Below, piece after piece: positions 1 through 8,360 of a stretch of DNA of 64,000 nt. Each line of letters starts with the position of its first letter. The first letter of the stretch is position 1. The notes under the pieces were generated by a model, which saw only the letters and a program-made list of their open reading frames with translations, did no database searches and had not been told where the DNA came from. Location of the stretch: contig NZ_BPUO01000004.1 in NCBI RefSeq assembly GCF_022179805.1, positions 372,001 to 436,000 on the forward strand, written 5' to 3'. The position numbers were made by a program, and so were the translations under genes. Origin of the DNA: Cupriavidus pauculus (GTDB lineage Bacteria > Pseudomonadota > Gammaproteobacteria > Burkholderiales > Burkholderiaceae).

Positions 1-628
1 ATGCTGACAGCACCTGGTCCGCGTAACTGGGCCTGGGTGTCTTGGGAAACACGATCAACGTCTCGTGGATCAGGTCGCGCAGCGACAGCACCGACTTGGA
101 TACCGAGAGCGGATGCCCCACGGGTAGCGCGACGATCATTTTTTCCTCGCGCAGGATCACGCGGCGGATGTTGGCGTCCTCGTGCCGGATACGGCCGAAC
201 CCGACGTCGATGCGCCCATCCTTGAGCGCGCGGATCTGGTCCATGGTCGACATCTCGTGCAGGCTCAGCTCGACGGACTTGTTCTCGTCGCGAAAGCGCC
301 GGATGATCTTGGGCAGCATGCCGTAGAGCGTGGAGCCGACAAAACCTACCGACAGGCTGCGCTCGATATTGCCCACGCGCCTTGTCATCGACTCCAGTTC
401 GCTGGTCTGCGCCAGCAGGCTGACCGCGTGCGAATAAAAGAACTTGCCGGTCTCGGTGAGCTTGAGCGGGCGCGAGTTCCGTTCGAACAACTGCACGCCG
501 AGCAACTCTTCCAGTTGCTGGATCTGGCGGCTGAGTGGCGGCTGGGCGATATGGAGTCGTTCTGCCGCCCGCGTGAAGTTGCGTTCTTCCGCAACGGCGA
601 CGAAGTAGCGCAGGTGTCGCAGCTCCAT
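1..628 (-). CDS. LysR-type regulator of the cat/ben genes (3' end outside window)
   Basis: The gene starts at the ATG complementary to 626-628 and runs off the left edge, so about 209 of the usual 300 residues are visible. The N-terminus (MELRHLRYFVAVAEERNFTR) and the following AQPPLSRQIQQLEELLG are the standard LysR winged helix-turn-helix. The effector domain then begins, including a VFPKTPRPSYADQVLS stretch typical of the CatR/CatM/BenM branch. It is transcribed divergently from catA, and the shared spacer carries two CatM/BenM-like dyads, so it probably activates catA and the ben genes with cis,cis-muconate or benzoate as inducer. The family call is firm. Choosing between CatR, CatM and BenM is not possible from this fragment. 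Confidence 0.92.
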   Translation of the reverse strand, partial: MELRHLRYFVAVAEERNFTRAAERLHIAQPPLSRQIQQLEELLGVQLFERNSRPLKLTETGKFFYSHAVSLLAQTSELESMTRRVGNIERSLSVGFVGSTLYGMLPKIIRRFRDENKSVELSLHEMSTMDQIRALKDGRIDVGFGRIRHEDANIRRVILREEKMIVALPVGHPLSVSKSVLSLRDLIHETLIVFPKTPRPSYADQVLSA

Positions 629-631
629 ACA

Positions 632-646
632 ATACCTCCAGGATAT
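632..646. promoter_or_regulatory. Putative LysR recognition site ATAC-N7-ATAT
   Basis: The sequence reads ATAC, seven bases, ATAT, one mismatch from the ATAC-N7-GTAT consensus bound by CatM/BenM. It sits immediately upstream of the regulator's own ATG, as expected for autorepression plus activation of the divergent gene. Confidence 0.5.
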
Positions 647-652
647 AACCCG

Positions 653-667
653 ATACTAATTCAGTGT
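653..667. promoter_or_regulatory. Putative LysR activation site ATAC-N7-GTGT
   Basis: This is a second half-conserved dyad, one mismatch from ATAC-N7-GTAT, centred 21 bp (two helical turns) from the first. That spacing is the classical recognition/activation site layout of CatM and BenM. A weak promoter (TTGGAC at 667-672, TATTCT at 691-696) follows directly on the catA strand. Confidence 0.5.
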
Positions 668-800
668 TGGACTGGTCCGTTTGCCGTCTCTATTCTGGTT
701 TTACACACCGTTTCGGGCGCCGATTATACCTTCCGAGTTGCTTCGAATTGGCCCGGAACGAGGGTAAACCCCACAGAAAACCAGAGAGTCAGGAGCAGAC

Positions 801-1742
801 ATGAGTGCCAACGTATTCGATTCGAAGGAAGTGCAAGACCTGCTGAAGGCCGCCGCCAATCTGGGAAGCCAGGACGGCAATGCCCGCACCAAGCAGATCA
901 CGCATCGCCTGCTGAGCGACCTCTTCAAGGCCATCGACGACCTGGACATGACGCCCGACGAGATCTGGGCCGGCGTGAACTACTTCAACAAGCTGGGCAA
1001 GGATGGCGAGGCTGCGCTGCTGGCTGCTGGCCTTGGCCTGGAAAAGTATCTCGATATCCGCATGGACGCGGAAGACCGCGAAGCCGACATCCACGGCGGC
1101 ACCCCGCGCACCATCGAAGGCCCGCTGTATGTGGCCGGTGCGCCGGTGCGCCAGGGCGTGTCGAAAATCGACCTCAATGCCGACGAAGCGGCCGGCCCGC
1201 TGGTGATCCGTGGCACGGTGACCGGCCCGGACGGCAAGCCCGTGGCCGATGCGGTGGTGGAATGCTGGCACGCCAATTCGAAGGGCTTCTACTCGCACTT
1301 CGACCCGACCGGCGCGCAGGACGACTTCAACCTGCGCGGCGCGGTGAAGACTGGCGTCGACGGCAAGTACGAATTCCGCACGCTGATGCCGGTGGGCTAC
1401 GGCTGCCCGCCGCAAGGCGCCACGCAGCAACTGCTTGACGCGATGGCCCGCCACGGCAACCGCCCCGCGCACGTCCACTTCTTCGTGAACAGCGACAAGA
1501 CCCGCAAGCTCACCACGCAGATCAACATCGAAGGCGATCCGCTGATCTGGGATGACTTTGCGTACGCCACGCGTGAAGAACTCGTGCCCCACGTGGTCGA
1601 GAAGACCGGCGGTGTCGCGCTTGGCCTCAAGGACGACGCGTACAAGGAAATCGAGTTCAACATCACGCTGACCCCGCTGGTGCAAGGCAAGGACAACCAG
1701 CTCGTCAACCGCCCGCGCGTCGCCGCCGCCGCCGCCGCGTAA
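801..1742 (+). CDS. catA: Catechol 1,2-dioxygenase
   Basis: This intradiol Fe(III) dioxygenase cleaves catechol to cis,cis-muconate in the beta-ketoadipate pathway. The 313-aa length is normal. The iron ligands are all visible and fall at the positions known from Pseudomonas CatA: Tyr164 in GFYSHFD, Tyr200 in PVGYGCPP, and His224 and His226 in RPAHVHFF. The N-terminal helical dimerisation segment (about residues 1-105) is present. The start has an AGGAG box five bases upstream. It lies upstream of benABCD in the same direction, so product of the Ben enzymes feeds straight into it. The C-terminus ends in an alanine-rich tail (VAAAAAA). Confidence 0.97.
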   Translation: MSANVFDSKEVQDLLKAAANLGSQDGNARTKQITHRLLSDLFKAIDDLDMTPDEIWAGVNYFNKLGKDGEAALLAAGLGLEKYLDIRMDAEDREADIHGGTPRTIEGPLYVAGAPVRQGVSKIDLNADEAAGPLVIRGTVTGPDGKPVADAVVECWHANSKGFYSHFDPTGAQDDFNLRGAVKTGVDGKYEFRTLMPVGYGCPPQGATQQLLDAMARHGNRPAHVHFFVNSDKTRKLTTQINIEGDPLIWDDFAYATREELVPHVVEKTGGVALGLKDDAYKEIEFNITLTPLVQGKDNQLVNRPRVAAAAAA

Positions 1743-1762
1743 AAAGCCTCCAGCTTCCGTAT

Positions 1763-1838
1763 GGCGGCCCGCCTGGCCGGCCGCCAATCCCCCGCACGAA
1801 CTTTCTGAACCGATGCCATCGGCCTGACCACCAGGCCG
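1763..1838 (+). promoter_or_regulatory. Two hairpins in the catA-benA spacer
   Basis: GGCGGCC at 1763-1769 pairs with GGCCGCC at 1779-1785, and CGGCCTG at 1820-1826 pairs with CAGGCCG at 1832-1838. Neither is followed by a T-run, so they look like mRNA-processing or stability structures rather than strong terminators. The second lies just before the benA ribosome site (GGGAG). Confidence 0.35.
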
Positions 1839-1855
1839 GCATAGGGAGACGACTC

Positions 1856-3214
1856 ATGTCCGCAACGATCGATCAAGCCCGCCAACTGGACGACCTGCTC
1901 AGCAACGCCGTCCAGGACGACAAGGAAAACGGTGTCTTCCGGTGCCGCCGAGACATCTTCACGAACGCCGACCTGTACGAACTCGAGATGAAGCACATCT
2001 TCGAGAGCAACTGGGTCTACCTGGCGCACGAAAGCCAGGTGCCGAACATCAACGACTACTACACCACGTGGATTGGCCGCCAGCCCATCGTCATCACGCG
2101 TGACAAGACCGGCGAATTGCACGCGGTGATCAATGCCTGCGCACACAAGGGCGCCATGCTGTGCCGTCGCAAGCATGGCAACAAGGGCAGCTTCACCTGC
2201 CCGTTCCATGGCTGGACGTTCTCCAACGCCGGCAAGCTGCTGAAGGTGAAGGACGAGAAGACCACCGAGTACCCGGTGCAGTTCAACAAGCAAGGCTCGC
2301 ACGATCTGCGCCGCGTGGCGCGCTTCGAGAACTATCGCGGCTTCCTGTTCGGCAGCCTCAGCGAGGACGTGATGCCGCTGGAGGATTACCTCGGCGAAAC
2401 GCGCGTCATCATCGACCAGATCGTGGCGCAGGCGCCCGAAGGGCTGGAAGTGCTGCGCGGCAATTCGTCCTACATCTACGACGGCAACTGGAAGATGCAG
2501 ATGGAGAACGGCTGCGACGGCTATCACGTCAGCACCGTGCACTGGAACTACGCCGCCACGATGGGCCGCCGCAAGGATGAAGGCACCAAGGCCGTCGACG
2601 CCAATGGCTGGAGCAAGTCGGTGGCCGGCGTGTATGGCTTCGAGCACGGCCACATCCTGCTGTGGACCAACACGATGAACCCCGAGGTGCGGCCGGTCTA
2701 CCAGCATCGCGACGAGATCGCCGCACGCGTGGGTGAGGACAAGGCGCACTACATCGTGAACCAGACGCGCAACCTGTGCCTGTATCCGAACGTGTTCCTG
2801 ATGGACCAGTTCAGCACCCAGATTCGCGTGGTGCGTCCGATTGGCGTCGACAAGACCGAAGTCAGCATCTTCTGCTTCGCACCCAAGGGCGAGAGCGCGG
2901 AAAGCCGCGCCATCCGCATCCGCCAGTACGAAGATTTCTTCAACGTGTCGGGCATGGGTACCAGCGACGACCTGGAAGAGTTCCGCGCCTGCCAGGCGGG
3001 CTATGCCAGCACCACGTCGATGTGGAACGACATGTCGCGCGGCGCGCCGCTGTGGGTGCATGGGCCTGACGACAACGCCAAGGGCATGGGCCTGAATCCG
3101 CTGATCTCGGGCGAGCGCAGCGAGGACGAAGGGCTGTTCGTCGTGCAGCACGAATACTGGATGCGGGTTATGCGCGAAGCAGTGCGCAAGGAGCAGGCGG
3201 AGGCGGCAGCATGA
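1856..3214 (+). CDS. benA: Benzoate 1,2-dioxygenase, large (alpha) subunit
   Basis: This is the catalytic oxygenase subunit that, with BenB and BenC, converts benzoate to the cis-1,2-dihydrodiol carboxylate. The 452-aa protein has a Rieske [2Fe-2S] site with Cys95, His97, Cys115 and His118 (CAHKGAML and CPFHGW), and the mononuclear-iron histidines His224 and His229 in [12 protein letters not shown]. The sequence closely follows BenA of Acinetobacter over its whole length, including WVYLAHESQ and the [10 protein letters not shown] region, which favours benzoate over anthranilate dioxygenase. The stop overlaps the benB start (ATGA at 3211-3214), so the two are translationally coupled. Confidence 0.95.
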   Translation: MSATIDQARQLDDLLSNAVQDDKENGVFRCRRDIFTNADLYELEMKHIFESNWVYLAHESQVPNINDYYTTWIGRQPIVITRDKTGELHAVINACAHKGAMLCRRKHGNKGSFTCPFHGWTFSNAGKLLKVKDEKTTEYPVQFNKQGSHDLRRVARFENYRGFLFGSLSEDVMPLEDYLGETRVIIDQIVAQAPEGLEVLRGNSSYIYDGNWKMQMENGCDGYHVSTVHWNYAATMGRRKDEGTKAVDANGWSKSVAGVYGFEHGHILLWTNTMNPEVRPVYQHRDEIAARVGEDKAHYIVNQTRNLCLYPNVFLMDQFSTQIRVVRPIGVDKTEVSIFCFAPKGESAESRAIRIRQYEDFFNVSGMGTSDDLEEFRACQAGYASTTSMWNDMSRGAPLWVHGPDDNAKGMGLNPLISGERSEDEGLFVVQHEYWMRVMREAVRKEQAEAAA

Positions 3215-3699
3215 GCATCGACTATCAAACGATCTGCCAGGCGCTGTATCAGGAAGCGCGCTACCTGGACGACCGTCAATGGGACGAGTGGCTGGCCTGC
3301 TACGCCGAGGACGTCACCTACTGGATGCCGGCATGGGACGACGATGACAAGCTCACCGAAGACCCGCAGAGCGAAATTTCCCTGATGTACTACGCCGACC
3401 GTGGCGGCCTGGAAGACCGTGTATTCCGCATCCGTACCGAGCGCAGCAGCGCGTCGATGCCGGAACCGCGCACCAGCCACAACGTCACCAACGTCGAGGT
3501 GCTTGCCGAACGCGATGGCGAGGTCGACGTTCGCTACAACTTCAACACGCTGAGCCATCGCTACAAGGTGACAGACCAGTACTTTGGCACGGTCTACCTC
3601 ACCTTGCGCAAGGCTGACGACCGCTTGCTGATCGCCAGCAAGAAGATCGTGCTCAGGAATGACTACATCCGCCAGGTGCTCGACGTCTATCACGTCTGA
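3211..3699 (+). CDS. benB: Benzoate 1,2-dioxygenase, small (beta) subunit
   Basis: This 162-aa protein of the ring-hydroxylating dioxygenase beta family forms the alpha3-beta3 oxygenase with BenA. It has the cone-shaped NTF2-like fold signature seen in these subunits (the [20 protein letters not shown] region and the conserved [19 protein letters not shown] stretch near residues 72-90). It has no catalytic metal site, as expected. It starts inside the benA stop codon and is followed after a short gap by benC. Confidence 0.95.
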   Translation: MSIDYQTICQALYQEARYLDDRQWDEWLACYAEDVTYWMPAWDDDDKLTEDPQSEISLMYYADRGGLEDRVFRIRTERSSASMPEPRTSHNVTNVEVLAERDGEVDVRYNFNTLSHRYKVTDQYFGTVYLTLRKADDRLLIASKKIVLRNDYIRQVLDVYHV

Positions 3700-3737
3700 G
3701 CCCACCGGTTGGAACGAGAACGGACGCAGGAGGCAAC

Positions 3738-4760
3738 ATGTCCAGCTACAACATCGCACTGAATTTTGAAGACGGCGTCACCCGCTTTGTGGAATGCAAG
3801 GCCGGCGAGAAGGTCCTCGATGCCGCGTTTCGCGCGAAGATCAACCTGCCGATGGATTGCTCCGACGGCGTGTGCGGCACTTGCAAGTGCCGCGCCGAGA
3901 GCGGCCGCTACGATCTGGGCGACGACTACATCGAAGACGCACTGAGCGAAGACGAGAAGGAAGGCGGCCTGGTGCTGACCTGCCAGATGGTGCCGCAGAG
4001 CGACTGCGTGATCGCCGTGCCGGCATCGTCGACCGTGTGCAAGACCGAGCAAAGCAAGTTCGCAGCAACGGTCACCAAGGTCGAGCAACACAACGATGCG
4101 GCAGTGGTGCTGGAACTGGACGTGGACAGCATCCCCCCGGTGTTCCTGGCCGGGCAGTACGTGAACATCGACGTGCCCGGCAGTGGCCAGCATCGCTCGT
4201 ACTCGTTCTCGTCGGCACCGGGTGCATCGAAGATCAGCTTCCTGATCAAGAAGATTCCGGGCGGGGTGATGAGCACCTGGCTCGAATCGGCACAACCGGG
4301 CCACAAGGTGCAGCTGACCGGCCCGCTGGGCAGCTTCTACCTGCGCGCGGTGGAGCGCCCGCTGCTGTTCCTGGCTGGCGGCACGGGCCTGGCCCCGTTC
4401 CTGTCGATGCTGGAAGTGCTGGTGCGCGCCAACTCGCAGCAGAAGGCGCACCTGATCTACGGCGTGACGCGCGACCTGGATCTGGTGCAGGTGGAAGCCA
4501 TCGAGGCGTACGTGGCCAAGCTGCCGAACTTCACGTTCAGCACCGTGGTGGCCGAAGAAGCGTCGGCGCATCCGCGCAAGGGCTGGGTGACCCAGCATAT
4601 GCCGGCCGAATGCCTCAATGATGGCGACGTCGACGTGTACCTGTGCGGCCCGCCCCCGATGGTGGACGCCGTACGCAAGTACTTCGACGACAACGGTGTG
4701 AAGCCCAACAGCTTCCACTACGAGAAGTTCACGCCCAACGCAGCCCCGGTGCCAGCATGA
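3738..4760 (+). CDS. benC: Benzoate dioxygenase electron-transfer component (ferredoxin-NADH reductase)
   Basis: This 340-aa reductase passes electrons from NADH through FAD and a [2Fe-2S] cluster to BenA. The N-terminal plant-type ferredoxin domain carries Cys41, Cys46, Cys49 and Cys82 (CSDGVCGTCKC and LTCQM). The FAD-binding RSYSFSS motif and the NAD-binding GGTGLAPF motif follow in the usual order. The gene has a good AGGAGG box before the ATG, and its stop overlaps the benD start (ATGA at 4757-4760). Length and domain order match BenC of other proteobacteria. Confidence 0.95.
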   Translation: MSSYNIALNFEDGVTRFVECKAGEKVLDAAFRAKINLPMDCSDGVCGTCKCRAESGRYDLGDDYIEDALSEDEKEGGLVLTCQMVPQSDCVIAVPASSTVCKTEQSKFAATVTKVEQHNDAAVVLELDVDSIPPVFLAGQYVNIDVPGSGQHRSYSFSSAPGASKISFLIKKIPGGVMSTWLESAQPGHKVQLTGPLGSFYLRAVERPLLFLAGGTGLAPFLSMLEVLVRANSQQKAHLIYGVTRDLDLVQVEAIEAYVAKLPNFTFSTVVAEEASAHPRKGWVTQHMPAECLNDGDVDVYLCGPPPMVDAVRKYFDDNGVKPNSFHYEKFTPNAAPVPA

Positions 4761-5533
4761 ACACGCAGCGATTCGCAGGCAAGGTAATGGTGGTGACCGG
4801 TGCCGCCCAGGGCATTGGCCGTGGCGTGGCGCTGCGCGCAGCGGCGGAAGGCGCGAAGGTGCTGCTGGTCGATCGTGCCGACTTCGTTTCCGAAGTGGCG
4901 GCCGAAGCTACAGGCGGTGAAGCAGCAGGTTTCATGGCTGACCTTGAGACCTACGAGGGCGCCTTCTCCGCGATGGCCTTCGCGATGAAGATCTTCGGTC
5001 GCATCGACATCCTTATCAACGGCGTGGGCGGCGCCATTCGCATGCGGCCATATGCCGAGTTCGAGCCGGCCCAGATCGATGCCGAGATCCGCCGTTCGCT
5101 GATGCCCACGCTGTACGCGTGCCACGCGGTGCTGCCGCATATGCTCGCGCAGGGGCACGGCACCATCGTCAACGTGTCGTCGAATGCTACGCGTGGCATC
5201 CGCCGCGTGCCGTATTCGGCCGCAAAGGGCGGTGTCAATGCGATGACGCAGTCGCTGGCGATGGAGTACGGCGAGCACAACATCCGCGTAGTCGCCGCCG
5301 CGCCCGGTGGCACCGCGGCGCCGCCGCGACGCGTGCCGCGCAATGCGGCGGGCGATAGCGAACGCGAGAAGGCCTGGATGGACGAGGCGGTGACACAAGT
5401 GACCGAGTCCACCTTCTTCAAGCGCTACGGCACGCTCGACGAGCAGGTGGCGCCGATCCTGTTCCTGGCCTCTGACGAAGCGGGCTACATCACAGGAGCC
5501 GTGCTGCCGGTGGCCGGCGGCGATAACGGTTAG
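4757..5533 (+). CDS. benD: 1,6-dihydroxycyclohexa-2,4-diene-1-carboxylate dehydrogenase
   Basis: This short-chain dehydrogenase oxidises and decarboxylates the benzoate cis-diol to catechol with NAD+. The 258-aa product shows the Rossmann motif TGAAQGIG (residues 14-21), the NGVGG structural motif and the catalytic YSAAK (Tyr153, Lys157). I chose the ATG at 4757 rather than further upstream because it overlaps the benC stop, leaves a normal SDR N-terminus, and any longer reading would extend deep into benC. It is the last enzyme of the ben pathway before CatA. Confidence 0.95.
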   Translation: MNTQRFAGKVMVVTGAAQGIGRGVALRAAAEGAKVLLVDRADFVSEVAAEATGGEAAGFMADLETYEGAFSAMAFAMKIFGRIDILINGVGGAIRMRPYAEFEPAQIDAEIRRSLMPTLYACHAVLPHMLAQGHGTIVNVSSNATRGIRRVPYSAAKGGVNAMTQSLAMEYGEHNIRVVAAAPGGTAAPPRRVPRNAAGDSEREKAWMDEAVTQVTESTFFKRYGTLDEQVAPILFLASDEAGYITGAVLPVAGGDNG

Positions 5534-5617
5534 GCGGTTAGGCAGAAGTTAGAGGCCGGGTCATAGAAGCGGAAAAAAGCACGCCGCGACCATTCCAGTA
5601 CACGGAGGAGACAAACC

Positions 5618-6991
5618 ATGCGACATATCGACGTACACAAGCTCGCCGACGACGCGCGCTTCAACAAATTCCACGCGGGCCTGCTGTTCTGGTGCGCGCT
5701 GATCATCATCTTCGACGGCTATGACCTTGCCGTGGTGGGCATTGCGCTGCCGTCCATCATGAAGAGCATGGGCGTGGATGCCACGCGCGCCGGCTTCATG
5801 GTCAGTGCTGCGCTATTCGGCATGATGTTCGGTGCTGTCGTCATGGGCACCATCGCCGACCGTATCGGCCGGCCCAAGGCGATTGCCATCTGTATCGGCC
5901 TGTTCAGCGTCTTTACCGCTGCGGCGGGCATGACGCACGACCCGGTCACGTTCAGCGTGACGCGCTTTCTCGCGGGACTCGGTATCGGCGGTGTGATGCC
6001 CAACGTGGTGGCTCAGATGACCGAGTTCTCGCCACGAAAGATTCGCGGCACGATGGTCACGCTGATGTTCAGCGGGTATTCGGTGGGCGGGATGCTTGCC
6101 GCGCTGATGGGCAAGTCGCTGATCGAGACGTACGGCTGGCAGTCGGTGTTCCTGGCCGCCAGCGCACCCGTGCTGATCATCCCCGCCGTACTGAAGCTGA
6201 TGCCGGAGTCGCTGCCGTTCCTGATCCAGCGGAATCGCCTGGACAAGCTGAAGGGCGTGCTGACGCGGATGGAGCCCAACTATCGTGCACAGTCGACGGA
6301 CCGCTTCGACCTGCCACAGACCGAGAAAGGCGCCAGTGCCCCCATCAGCATGCTGTTCCGCGATGGGCGCGGCTTCAGCACCGTGATGCTGTGGGTGGCG
6401 TTCTTCATGTGCCTGTTCATGGTCTACGCGCTGAGTTCCTGGCTGACCAAGCTGATGGCTGGCGCGGGCTACAGCCTGGGGTCGGCGCTGACGTTCGTGC
6501 TGGTGCTGAACTTCGGCGCGATGGCTGGTGCCATCGGCGGCGGCTGGCTGGCGGACCGGTTCAATATCAAGTACGTGCTGGTCGGCATGTACGCGCTGGC
6601 GGCGGTATCGATCACGCTGCTGGGCTTCAAGATGCCCACGGAGGCACTGTTCTTCGTCGTAGCGCTGGCCGGTGCCTCGACGATCGGCACCCAGATCGTG
6701 ACGTACGCCTATGCCGGGCAGTTCTATCCCGCCACGGTGCGCAGCACGGGCATTGGCTGGGCGTCGGGGGTTGGCAGAAGCGGTGCGATCCTTGCACCCA
6801 TCGTGATCGGTGTGCTGGTCAGCATGTCGCTGCCGCTGCAGCAGAATTTTGCGGCGATGGCGGTGCCGGCGGTCATTGCGGTGCTGGCCGTGCTGCTGAT
6901 CGACCACAAGCGCTCGGCATCGGTCATCGACAGCCAGCAGGCCCAGGCCAAAGCGAATCCCGGCCAGGCGACGATGTCCACCGCACGATGA
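5618..6991 (+). CDS. benK: Benzoate:H+ symporter, MFS aromatic acid family
   Basis: This 457-aa, 12-helix major facilitator of the AAHS family takes up benzoate across the inner membrane. The TM1 motif DGYD (Asp33 and Asp36), essential in PcaK/BenK homologues, is present. The loop 2-3 motif GTIADRIGRPK and the TM4-5 region match the family. A strong GGAGGAG box precedes the ATG. It follows benD by about 85 bases in the same direction, which makes benzoate the most likely substrate. A related hydroxybenzoate could also be carried. Confidence 0.88.
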   Translation: MRHIDVHKLADDARFNKFHAGLLFWCALIIIFDGYDLAVVGIALPSIMKSMGVDATRAGFMVSAALFGMMFGAVVMGTIADRIGRPKAIAICIGLFSVFTAAAGMTHDPVTFSVTRFLAGLGIGGVMPNVVAQMTEFSPRKIRGTMVTLMFSGYSVGGMLAALMGKSLIETYGWQSVFLAASAPVLIIPAVLKLMPESLPFLIQRNRLDKLKGVLTRMEPNYRAQSTDRFDLPQTEKGASAPISMLFRDGRGFSTVMLWVAFFMCLFMVYALSSWLTKLMAGAGYSLGSALTFVLVLNFGAMAGAIGGGWLADRFNIKYVLVGMYALAAVSITLLGFKMPTEALFFVVALAGASTIGTQIVTYAYAGQFYPATVRSTGIGWASGVGRSGAILAPIVIGVLVSMSLPLQQNFAAMAVPAVIAVLAVLLIDHKRSASVIDSQQAQAKANPGQATMSTAR

Positions 6992-6996
6992 CAACC

Positions 6997-7019
6997 GGCC
7001 GGCATGCGATATGCCGGCC
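6997..7019. terminator. Bidirectional terminator between benK and the porin
   Basis: GGCCGGCAT pairs perfectly with ATGCCGGCC around a five-base GCGAT loop and is followed by TTT. It lies between the convergent benK and porin genes and can serve both. Confidence 0.7.
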
Positions 7020-7036
7020 TTTACCCTTCCAGAACC

Positions 7037-8116
7037 TTAGAACCGGTGGCGGATGCCCACCACGGCGCCGAACTGGTTCGCGCCGGGCTCGACGTTGTAC
7101 ACGGCCGAGGTGGCCGAGACATTGTTGAAACCGTTCACGCCCAGGGCCGACTTGTCTTTGTTCAGCGAGTACGACACCGACGCATAGAGGTCGGTACGCT
7201 TGGTCAGCGTGTAGTCGCCGGTCACGGCGAACAGCCACGGGTCCGAGCCGGTGTTGCGGAAGTCCTGGTAGTAGGCCGCACCGGTCACCGTGAATGCCTG
7301 CGTGAACTTGTAGCCGAGCGCCAGCCAGTAGAGGTTCGATCCACTGTTGGCGGTCTGCGCGCCGGGCAGCATGGCGCCGTCCAGCGCCTTGGCCAGCCGG
7401 TAGCCGGCAAACACCTTGACCGGGCCGGTGGCGTAGGTGCCGGCCACCGAATAGCGGCGGATCACGGGCGCCTGCACGGCTGGCGTGCCAGCGTGCGCAT
7501 CGTCATAGGCCACGCCCACCGATACCGGACCCGTGGCGTAGTTGACGTAGGCCCCGAAGTCACGGCCGAACACATAGGCGCCCGGCACCTCGTTGCCATT
7601 GGACTGGAACGAGTAGAACGCCGAAGCGGTCAGCCCGCCGAACTGGCCGATGTACTTGACCGAGTTGTCGGCGCGCGCCGCGAATTCCGGTGCGATCGAC
7701 AGGATGCCGTAGCGGTCTGCCAGCGCGGCCGGATCGTAGATGTTCGCGAAATCGCGCAGCGAGGTCTGCTGGCGACCCAGCAGCAGCGTGCCGTAGCGGC
7801 TTTCGGCGCCCACATAGGCATTACGGCCGAACAGTCGGCCGCTCTGGCCCGACACGCCGGTATCCAGGTCGAAGCCGCTTTCCAGTACGAACAGCGCCTT
7901 CAGGCCCTGGCCCAGGTCCTCGGTGCCGCGCAGGCCCCAGCGTGATCCGGACAGGTTGCCCGACGTCAGCCGCACCTGGCTGTTGCCGTTGCGTCCGGCA
8001 TTGGTGGTGAATTCGACGCCGGCGTCGGCCACGCCATACAGCGTGATGTTGGATTGGGCATACGCGGAGCCGGTCAGGGTGGAGACCGCGAGCAACACAA
8101 GGGACTTCTTCTTCAT
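7037..8116 (-). CDS. General porin, 16-strand OmpC/Omp32 type
   Basis: This 359-aa outer-membrane trimeric porin of the Gram-negative porin_4 family has a signal peptide (MKKKSLVLLAVSTLTGSAYA) with cleavage before QSNITLYG, the canonical first strand. The C-terminal residue is Phe (VVGIRHRF), as required for BAM recognition. I took the ATG at 8116; a longer reading to 8200 adds a non-signal leader. Its position against benK suggests a role in benzoate entry, as for other porins next to aromatic-acid clusters, but specificity cannot be read from sequence. Confidence 0.9.
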   Translation of the reverse strand: MKKKSLVLLAVSTLTGSAYAQSNITLYGVADAGVEFTTNAGRNGNSQVRLTSGNLSGSRWGLRGTEDLGQGLKALFVLESGFDLDTGVSGQSGRLFGRNAYVGAESRYGTLLLGRQQTSLRDFANIYDPAALADRYGILSIAPEFAARADNSVKYIGQFGGLTASAFYSFQSNGNEVPGAYVFGRDFGAYVNYATGPVSVGVAYDDAHAGTPAVQAPVIRRYSVAGTYATGPVKVFAGYRLAKALDGAMLPGAQTANSGSNLYWLALGYKFTQAFTVTGAAYYQDFRNTGSDPWLFAVTGDYTLTKRTDLYASVSYSLNKDKSALGVNGFNNVSATSAVYNVEPGANQFGAVVGIRHRF

Positions 8117-8156
8117 TGGACGTTCTGGATACGGCTGGGGGAGGGGGTTGTAAGAA

Positions 8157-8174
8157 GGGCGCCCGGAGGCGCCC
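8157..8174 (-). terminator. Terminator downstream of the small secreted-protein gene
   Basis: GGGCGCC and GGCGCCC form a 7-bp stem with a four-base loop, followed on the minus strand by TTCTTA. It separates the hydrolase/small-protein transcript from the porin gene. Confidence 0.55.
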
Positions 8175-8196
8175 CTTTTTGCTCTTCTGGTGCTTC

Positions 8197-8343
8197 TCAA
8201 ACGCGGCGCCGTCTGCCGCCGGGCGGATCCACCCGATACTGGCCGGGTGCGCCCTTCCAGGCGCAGCGGTCGGCGCCGCCGCCCAGTTCGCAGGCCATCG
8301 CGGACAACGCCATCGTGGCCAGTATCAGCAGTCGATGCAGCAT
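8197..8343 (-). CDS. 48-aa small secreted or lipoprotein-like peptide
   Basis: The start is supported by an AAGGAG box six bases before the ATG (complement of 8341-8343) and lies 17 bases after the stop of the upstream hydrolase, so the two form one transcript. The product has a hydrophobic signal (MLHRLLILATMALSAMAC) ending in a cysteine that could be a lipidation or cleavage point. A short glycine- and arginine-rich mature part follows (CAWKGAPGQYRVDPPGGRRR). I do not recognise a family. Codon use and the good ribosome site argue that it is real. Confidence 0.65.
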   Translation of the reverse strand: MLHRLLILATMALSAMACELGGGADRCAWKGAPGQYRVDPPGGRRRRV

Positions 8344-8360
8344 GGCGGCTCCTTGGCTAG

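Noticed and set aside
1397-3151. Antisense frame across catA and benA
   Set aside because: It is a mirror of two certain genes with skewed composition and no start signals.
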